From NCBI GenBank assembly GCA_030998225.1, contig JAPYXD010000680.1, forward strand, positions 11,656,001-11,720,000: a DNA stretch of 64,000 nt. Direction: 5' to 3'. The notes below the pieces were generated by a model. That model saw nothing but the letters and a program-made list of their open reading frames with translations, did no database searches and was not told the DNA's origin. The position numbers were made by a program, and so were the translations under genes. This DNA is from Diplolepis rosae (Eukaryota > Arthropoda > Insecta > Hymenoptera > Diplolepididae). Positions 56,664-64,000 of the stretch are shown piece after piece; position 1 is the first letter of the stretch, and each line of letters begins with the position of its first letter.

Positions 56664-57219
56664 AGGGTGTTGCTAAGTAGTTACAAGTAATGAATGCAAA
56701 ACCTTTTTGCGCTTGAATAAGTTATACATATTTTCAGAATTTTTAAAGAATTATGAACTTCTATAGAATGTGTTGTAGATTCGTCTGGAAAAATAAATAA
56801 TGTAATGAATCTTATGAATAAATATTAGTTTGCCTAGATACGTATTTTTCATTTGCAAGGCCGTATTGACAAGCCAATGGTTAGCAGTTAAGGTCAATTT
56901 ATTATTATTTTTCTGGTTGCCTCGCCCATTGGTTCCCAAGAGTGGCCCTACCATTGGTTACAAGCTTGGTCGGACGTTTCTTGCCAATGTAGTACCAACC
57001 TTTAAAAATCAAAGTCGGCCTTACATTTTTGCCCAAGGTTGGGCTGGCATCATCTTAATAGATGGCCCATCTATGGGACCAAATGTCGGGCCGACGTTGG
57101 GAAACTAAAGGCGGTTGACCGTTATCATTTAGCTGGTTGGCCCGACCAGTGGCAAACAAAGTTGGACCGACCGTCTACCAGTTGGCCCGACCGTGGGCCG
57201 ACGGTCAATTCGCACCTCG

Positions 57220-57445
57220 GTTCCTATCTCCAAAATTATATCTACCATGCCAAGTAGTTTCTATCTCTTTTTAGCCCTCAATGTATCTCTTGCTCTGGAA
57301 TATCTATCTCTTCCTATCTCCAGTCTATCCCTGCGTCCAGTAATATCCATGTCTATTCCCCGACTATACCCATCCAACTTTTTCTATCCCTTCGTCAATC
57401 CAAACTCAATCCAATCTTCGAATACCCTTTTCTCTATTTCGATTT
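57220..57445. repeat. pyrimidine-rich CTATCTC minisatellite arm
   Basis: TCCTATCTCC, TATCTCTTCC, CTATCCC words; strand composition opposite to 57545-58615. Confidence 0.6.
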
Positions 57446-57544
57446 ATACTTTGTATATTTGCGGTGTCATTTTCTATTTACTTTCTATTCAATAAATAAA
57501 AGTTATTATTTGTAATTAATGATACAGTACGTAATAGATTAGAA

Positions 57545-58615
57545 GATCTAACTACGAGGAGGCACAGGGATTAAAAGAAATAAGCGTGAACCTGGATTGA
57601 CAAAGAGATATACAAGATATATAAAATGATAGAGGTAAATAGATGGGGGATAGATTGAAATAAAGAGAAAAACATTGAAAGATATAGCCGTAAATTTGGA
57701 ATTGCAAAAAGATAGAAAAAATATATATATAAATGTGGATAAACAAGAGATAGAAAGAGATAGTGGTGGATAGAAAAGAGATAAAAATAGATACAGGTGG
57801 ATAGATGAGGATTAGACTGAGATTAAGAAAATGGGATTAAAAGAGATAGACGTAAATTTTAATTGACAAAGAAATATGAAGAGATAGCGGTGAATAGAGA
57901 AGGGATAGGAACAGACAGAGGTGGATATTCAAAGGATAGACTGAGATAAATAAAAAGGAATTGAAAGAATTATACATGAATATTGATCGGAAGAAAGATA
58001 AAAAAGATATAGGTCAATATACGAGCGATAGGCTGAGATTAGGAGAAGGGGATTGAAAGAGATATTTTTAAATTTGGATAAACAAGAGAGGAAAAGAGAT
58101 AGTGGTGGATAGAAACGAAAGTAAAATAGATACAGTTGGATAGATGAGGATTAGACTGAGATCATGAAAATGGGGTTGGAAGAGATAGGCATCAATCTGG
58201 ATTGACAATGAGATATAAAGAAATAGAGGTGGATAGACAAGGGATAGAAAAATATATAGGTGGATAAACAAAGAATAGACTGATAAGAAAACGGGTTTTA
58301 AAGATATAGCCGTGAATTTGGATTGACAAAGTGATAGAAAGAGATAGGAATCAATCTGCATTGACAAAGAAGTATAAGGAAATAAAGATGGATAGATAAG
58401 AGATAGAAACAAATATAGGTGGATATACAAAGAATATAGTGGGATAAAGAAAACGAGTTTAAAAGGTATAGCCATGAATTTGGATTGACAAAGAGATAAA
58501 AAGAGATAAGCATCAATATGGATTGCTAAAAAGGTATAAAGAAATAGAGGTGGATAGACAAGAGATAGAAACAAATATGGGTGGATATACGAAGAATAGA
58601 CAGTAAACTTTTCAA
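57545..58615. repeat. purine-rich GGATAGA/GATTGACAAAGAGATA minisatellite
   Basis: GGATTGACAAAGAGATA-like blocks recur roughly every 90-165 bp (near 57594, 57701, 57857, 57982, 58074, 58196, 58317, 58480), with GGTGGATAGA between. Minus frames (58068-58622) are Leu/Ser/Tyr low complexity, not genes. Confidence 0.8.
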
Positions 58616-59228
58616 TTAACATATAAGCACAATTTTTACAAATATCAAGTTAATAGACGTCGTTATATACATATTCCGCAATTTTTCTGATTGATATTTT
58701 GTAGACTTAATTAGATATTTTTCAGGAATTTTATAGAAATTTAATCACATTGGTACAATCATCTAAGATAATTTTTTAATAGAAATTATCTTTCTAGAAA
58801 TTGAAGAAATGTAACAGAAGACAGTAGATAAGGTCTCTCAAGTTCGTTTTGGCAAAAATTTTACAAAAGATTCATTACAGTGTTTCAAGTTTTGAGTGTA
58901 ACTCACAATATCTCGTTCAATTTTATTTTTTCTAAAAAGTTTTTGAACTATTTTTATTTAAGGAGGATCGACCCATTAACATAATCTCAAAGTAAAAAAC
59001 AGTTTATGGAAGCAGGGAAAATAAGATATTAATTAATTGCTATGCACTTTACAAGAAGTCTTTTAATATCTATATAAAATAATTTTTTCATTTTAATAAT
59101 TCATAGTGAATTTATTTCGCTTTTTTAAAAAATCGTACTAGAAGAAAATTAAAATTAGGGGATATACGTAACAGAAATATCTTTTGGGATTCTTCGAATC
59201 ACGAAAACTGAAGTTTCATGCAGTGAAT
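58616..59228. other. AT-rich, partial similarity to GGCCATGGATC interiors
   Basis: Around 58790-58870 the order AAATTGAAGAAATGTAACAG, TCTCTCAAGTTCGTTTTGG follows the interior of that family. Otherwise nothing. Confidence 0.3.
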
Positions 59229-59517
59229 TTAAGGGCAAGGATAAAGTGGGTCATGTAAACAAAAAAATAATTTTGGTTCCCCCCAAATTTTTTCTACAGT
59301 AATGAATTTTTTGGCGAAAAATTTGGGACATGATAATGGACGAAACAAGAATCAATTTTTCAATTGTTTAAAACTAATCATAGTCTGCAGACGTCCCTTA
59401 ATGTTTTTTATCATGTCCCAAAGTTTTAGCGAAAACAATTTATTATTGTAGAAAAATTTTGGGGGAAACTAAAATTCTTTTTTTCATCGTGACACGCTAC
59501 TTAATTCATGACCTTAA
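59229..59517. mobile_element. TTAAGGGCAAGGATAAAGTG palindromic element
   Basis: TTAA ends; arms with AATTTTGGTTCCCCCCAAAT and AAATTTGGGACATGATAA versus inverted TTATCATGTCCCAAAG and AAATTTTGGGGGAAAC. Confidence 0.7.
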
Positions 59518-60289
59518 GAGAAAATTTTGTGTTACACGTGATTCAATTAAAATTAAGTCACGTTTCGTAAATTAAAAAAAAAGTCAGTCAGAGTGTAAAA
59601 TATCTTTTAATCTGCTCAGTAAGTTTTCTTCAAGAATCCTAGCCAGAACCCATTAGATCAGGCAGAATTATTTTTTTTGTCATGCAAACTTAAAACTGTG
59701 AAACACTGTTATAACTGTAGTGCCAGTTTTTAAAATTCACAATAACGAGTTTGTGTGATTTTTGAAATTCATACAGTAGTTTTTTGAAAATCTGACTATC
59801 TTCTGAAGTTCCTGCTTTTTGAGCATCTTTCATATTTCCATGAAATGTTATTAATAAAATAATGTATAAAATGCTTATTTATAGATGAACCGGCGAATTT
59901 TGGTGGTATATTCATCTGTCATGTAAATGTATAGTATTTCACTTTGCATAGATTGTCACGAAACTCAATACGAGTTTGGCCCTTTTCATACAAAAATTCT
60001 CTACGGAAATACATCATTAATTTTACACTGCCTGAAACGGAAAATTAAAGTGCAGACTATTTTGGAACCGAAATACCATATATCATATGGAAAAGAATTC
60101 AGACTTGAGAAAAATAAGAAATATAAGAATATTTTGAAAGAAACATTATTTTAATTAATCATACGTTTAAGTTTATTTCTTATAATTTAATACTGAAGCT
60201 CAAACCAATTTAATGATATTGAAGATGATGTAAATTAGTCATTTTCTCAAAGTCACTCTATTTCTTTTTGAATTTAAGTGAAACAGGAA
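59518..60289. other. AT-rich, nothing recognised
   Basis: Frame 59927-60154 (75 codons) resembles no known protein. Confidence 0.3.
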
Positions 60290-61312
60290 ATTCAATTTAC
60301 TTAAGGCTCTATCGGCCTTAAGGAAAACATTCTCATCATGACACTCGCGCTTCGCGCTCGATTTTCTGTATGCATTTTTGTAACTTTTTAATAAATTACA
60401 TGATTATTGATAAATTTATTTTCTTCCAAATATCTCAAAAAGGAAAAACAATCGTAGACTTTATTTAAGGAAACGATTTTGCAGAACAACGCTTATTTCG
60501 TATCTCACATATTTTGGTGAAACAAATCGAATTTTTTCAATATTAAAAATCAAAAAATTAAAATATACATCCTGTCGAGAAATTTCTCGATAAGAATGTG
60601 TAGACCTTATTTAGCCAAACAATTTTTCATCTCAAAGTTTTTTTTGTATCTCACATATTTTGTCTAAAAAATGGAATTTTTGAATTTTAATCGTATTTTT
60701 TGGAATTGAAACGAAAAATATACCTTTTATCAGAAACTGTGTGAGACAAAACTTGTAGATCTTTTTGAAACTAACAACATTGTATTCTTACGTTTTTTTC
60801 TTATTTTACATATTATTGTTAAAAAATTGAATTTTGGATTTTCAATAATTTAACTGGAAAATGGAATTTTGATATTGACTTTTTTCGAATTTGAATATGC
60901 TGTAACATTTCTAATTTTGATTTAATCAAAAAATGTTATCAGGATAATTTTTAGACATTTATGAGCACTATCTAAAACCAGTATTGAAATTTTTGATTTT
61001 TTCAAAAAATTATTTTCAAAAACACAAAAGTAGTGCTCAACCCCTCAATTTTGATTGGATGTGGCTGGTTAATGAACTTGTCCTTACTTTTTCAGTTCCG
61101 ATAAAGTGTGCCAAAGCTCAATGCAATCTGATAATTCTATCGAGAGTTATGCCGCACACGACCTACTACAGACAGACAGACAGACAGACACTTTCGTAAA
61201 AACCATTTTTTCTGACTCAGGGGGTCTCAAAACGTAAAGATTTGATGAAAATTTCGAAAGTCATTTTTCACATAAAACCAATACCTTCTCATCCATGATG
61301 AGAATGTAAAAA
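60290..61312. mobile_element. long AT-rich repeat (copy e, most complete)
   Basis: From GGAAATTCAATTTACTTAAG through repeated CGTATCTCACATATTTT / AAAAATGGAATTTT units to GACTCAGGGGGTCTCAAAAC and GATGAGAATGTAAAAAT. A (CAGA)n tract lies at 61170-61191. No ORF; class unknown. Confidence 0.65.
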
Positions 61313-61967
61313 TAAAAACATCAAATTTGAAAAAGTATTTTAGCCAATTACGGGACTTGAAAGTGGAGACGGATGTTTCTCGAGTGAATGCAAGTTGAAA
61401 ATTGAATCTCGGCAATGGAAGCAACTCTTCCAGTGCGGGCTAATGAATCGGCGTGCTGGGACTGTTTATAAACCGTTTAAGCGTTGGCAGGTTTGCGAAC
61501 TGAGTGAGAAAAGAACGAGAAATCGGGGCTTTCGGGAAAAAGGACGAGAAGAGTGATGAATGAACGTGGACAGGTGGGTGAACCTTGAACTTTCTAGTAC
61601 GAAAAGTACGATTATTATGCCTGCTTATGAAATATCGAACAAACCTCTAAGTAAAATAAAGAACCGTAACAAATGAAAAATATTAAAAAACGTTTGGGAA
61701 TACTACCAAGCCTTAATTGTCGATTCAAAACTGAATAAAAGAATGACTATATGCAAATGAAAGGCACTACGATTTTTTAATAATTCTTTATCTGCTCCTG
61801 ATGAAAAATATCATCTTCTAAAACCTCTTCTGATGAATCCTTAATTTATTTATATGAATAACTATAAAATAATGATAATTAGCGAAATTCTAAAAATAGA
61901 GAGAAAATCGAGACTTACAGCTATAATTTTATTTTCTCAGATTGATTTGGGTTTAAAAATGAGGACA
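61313..61967. other. non-repetitive, nothing recognised
   Basis: GC-richer 61365-61590; no protein recognised. Confidence 0.3.
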
Positions 61968-62573
61968 TTAAGGCCATGGATCAATCGGATCACGTTACTA
62001 AATTATAAATTTATTCGTTGATGTAAGATAACTCTTTGAATTTATAAAACACATTTCTGAAAATTTGGTAAAAGTAAGAAAAGATAATAATGCACGTCCG
62101 TCAACTTCTTCTTAGTACAAATTTCAAAAAATTATCGACAATTACAGTTAACTGTAAAATTTTTTGCAAGATTTTCAGTCAAGCAAAGTTGACAGACATT
62201 CTTTATCGTTGATAATATTAGTTGAAATGACCTTTCTGGTATTTTTTGTGAAAAGATCTTTTTGCAACTAAACAATTTTCACTTGTACTATATAATTCAT
62301 CTTATTATATTTTTTAGTCTTGATAAGAACTAAAACTTCGGTCGATACGTTGACTATGGGAAATGAATATTTTTTTATGAATTAAAAAAATCCTTTACTT
62401 CTGAAAAGATCTTTTCACAAAAACTACCAGAAAGGCCATTCCAATTAATATTACCAAAATATACTGGTAATAACTACAATTACTATAATCTTTATAGTTT
62501 ACTGCTGCATTTTCCAAATTTCTATGAAGACATTTTGTAAAATAAAAAATTTATCTTACATGAACGGCCTTAA
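61968..62573. mobile_element. GGCCATGGATC-family TTAA element with nested palindrome
   Basis: TTAAGGCCATGGATCAATCG ... CTTACATGAACGGCCTTAA. The centre is replaced by 62213-62453. Confidence 0.75.
62213..62453. mobile_element. nested palindrome TAATATTAGTTGAAATGACC
   Basis: TAATATTAGTTGAAATGACC, TTTCTGGT, GTGAAAAGATCTTTT versus inverted GATCTTTTCAC, ACCAGAAAGG, CCATTCCAATTAATATTA. Confidence 0.8.
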
Positions 62574-62580
62574 TATAGAG

Positions 62581-62855
62581 TACTCTCTAAATATGAATCA
62601 GTCAAAATCTACTGTTTATCAGTGAAATTTGACTGATTCAAATAGCTAAAAAGAGGTTACTGTAAATCAGTCAAATTCCACTGATTGCTTCAGTGAAAAT
62701 TAACTGATTTAACAGTGAAAATATTTTTCCACTGATTCAATTAGTGATAATCAACTGATTTAACAGTGAAATATATTTTTTAACTGGTGAATCAGTGAAA
62801 AGGCAAATCACTGATTCAATCAGTAAAAATTTGACTGATTCAGATTTAGAGAGTA
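62581..62855. mobile_element. ACTGATT-word MITE, copy 4
   Basis: TACTCTCTAAATATGAATCA ... GATTCAGATTTAGAGAGTA, full length, very close to copy 2. Confidence 0.9.
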
Positions 62856-63710
62856 TACAATAAATAAACGTCTACTTTTTCTAGCTGATTTCTATATCGT
62901 GTAAAAGTTTCTTATAGACTATATTCTCTCCCGCTGATTTGAGTACGGCAATAAGAGTAACATACGGGATAAAAATAATAATCGTATCGTCTGGCTAAGA
63001 ACGCAATTCTCTGAAAGCAATAATACTTTCATAGAATGATAATTTCGACTAGCAGTACAACTGATAAATCATTTACGGCAGTAATCTTTACGGAGAGAAA
63101 CGAAAAGTGGAAAATGAAGGAAAGAAGTTTTCCCGGTATTTCTGGCAAATCCGGATTCACCATATTCTTTTTGTCGCGAAAACGTCGAGCTGCCCCTCCT
63201 TTATATTAAAAATGAACTGTCGCTTCCACTGACGACATGGACGGGTATTTGACTGTACTACCGCTTTTATTTGATAAATCGCGGAGCGACCTTCTCTTTT
63301 GGTCATCTGAATTTCTAATGCATTATTTTTCCCGGTTCGTACCATCCGCCAGAAGCGACGAATGCCGAGGGGCGAAACCCTGGTTTGGGGTGTGAGGATC
63401 GAGGGTGGATTCGCGCGAGGAATGAGGAAAAAAGAGAATATCTCTTGACTTACAGCTTTTGCCTCTGATGATTTCGTCTAAATCGGTAGTTAACAAAAAA
63501 ACTAGGGTTTTACCTTACTTCTTTCCATTTTTACACTATTTTACAAATTTTTCAATTTTTTGATTTTCAAGAGTCCACTGCGATGGCTACGAAAAATTCG
63601 AATTTTTTTTATATAAAATGAAAAAAATATTGAAAATTACGAAGGATGAATTACAAGACTAAATTCAAAGTATTTTTAATGGTACCCCTGCTGGAAGTAA
63701 AGAGATAAGG
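62856..63710. other. non-repetitive stretch
   Basis: GC-richer at 63100-63430. Frame 63157-63345 (minus) unrecognised. Possible regulatory DNA. Confidence 0.3.
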
Positions 63711-64000
63711 AAAATGTATCCTTCGTCTATTTACCGTATCTCTTTTTATCAATTGTCTATTCACCTCTATATCTCCTTCTATCGCTTTGTCAATCCAAAT
63801 TTACGCCTAATATCTCTTTCAATCCCGTTTTCAATATCTGTCTATTCTTCGTATATCCACCTATATTTTTTTCTATCCCTTGTCTATCCACCTATATTTC
63901 ATTATATCTCTTTGTCAATCCAGATTGATGCTTATCTCTTTCACCCCATTTTTTTTATCACAGCCCAATCCTCATCTATCCACCTGTAACTCTTTTTATC
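63711..64000. repeat. pyrimidine-rich minisatellite, continues past the edge
   Basis: CTATCCACCTATATTT, CTTTGTCAATCCA, TATCTCTTT: the complement of the words at 57545-58615, so an inverted counterpart. The plus frame is low complexity. Confidence 0.8.

Larger units (their letters stand above)
55510..57217. mobile_element. unrecognised 1.7-kb element with GTCGGCC subterminal repeats
   Basis: AGGTGCGAAATTCGGTCGGC on the left; inverted GCCGACGGTCAATTCGCACCT-like end on the right. GGTCGGC, TTGGCCC and GGGCCGAC words crowd both subterminal parts (55525-55935, 56925-57205). Contains a nested MITE and a short ORF. Superfamily not recognised. Confidence 0.65.
31485..64000 (+). other. pb: pb intron 1 (open to the right)
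   Basis: From the donor to the right edge I find no homeodomain sequence on either strand, so the next pb exon must lie beyond 64000 if the gene is intact. The interval is filled with palindromic transposons listed separately and several non-repetitive GC-richer islands. The intronic status is an inference from the absence of later pb exons. Confidence 0.7.

Noticed and set aside
57193..58622. Leu/Ser/Tyr-rich frames as membrane proteins
   Set aside because: Low-complexity translation of the CTATCTC/GAGATAG minisatellite.

Overview
The window is eukaryotic, AT-rich, and fits an insect genome. Only one stretch is convincingly host protein-coding. This is the first recognisable coding exon of the Hox gene proboscipedia (pb, Hox2 class) on the + strand at 30977-31484. 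It carries the N-terminal GFINSQPSMAEF block and the EYPWMKEKK hexapeptide region, and ends at a clean splice donor (AAG|gtaagg). No homeodomain is encoded anywhere downstream, so pb intron 1 would run from 31485 past the right edge, at least 32.5 kb. The left 30 kb would be upstream DNA of pb (in a standard Hox cluster, the Hox3/zen side). Order and family cannot be settled here; a hymenopteran is my weak guess.

Almost everything else is mobile DNA, mostly short palindromic (foldback or MITE-type) elements, often nested. Main groups: (1) elements bounded by TTAA, with ends such as TTAAGGTAGTTGATCCACG, TTAAGGTAGTTGTCGTGCC, TTAAGGCCATGGATCAATC and TTAAGGGGGTCT, of piggyBac/Kolobok character; (2) elements flanked by TA with ends CACTGAGAAAA, CACGGAGAAA or CACGGAAAAAA; (3) an 872-876 bp TA-flanked family with ends CAGTACCGGTCAGAATTGT, three copies; (4) an ACTCTCTAAATCTGAATCAGT family whose arms are built of ACTGATT/AATCAGT words, four copies; (5) a 296-bp tandem array of foldbacks at 20.7-22.3 kb. 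Transposase remnants are a mariner D,D34D C-terminal pseudogene (about 8939-9375, minus) and an internally deleted mariner/Tc1-like element with intact TIRs and TA duplications (43451-44207).

Left part (1-5 kb): a foldback and a 2.6-kb inverted-repeat structure holding hammerhead-ribozyme-like motifs, plus a TA/CA microsatellite. 5-30 kb: nested MITEs separated by GC-richer islands (5.5-6.1, 8.0-8.9, 13.4-13.8, 19.8-20.6, 23.9-24.4, 26.0-26.35 kb) in which I see no gene. 29.9-31.5 kb: pb promoter/leader candidate and coding exon, with an 11-bp inverted repeat just before the ATG. 31.5-64 kb: the pb intron, filled with nested TTAA and TA elements, tRNA-like SINE modules, an 81/82-bp higher-order minisatellite, an unrecognised 1.7-kb element with GGTCGGCC-type subterminal repeats, purine/pyrimidine minisatellites, and further non-repetitive islands that could be enhancers. 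No tRNA/rRNA gene, CRISPR or known Hox-cluster microRNA was recognised. All calls are by eye, without database searches.
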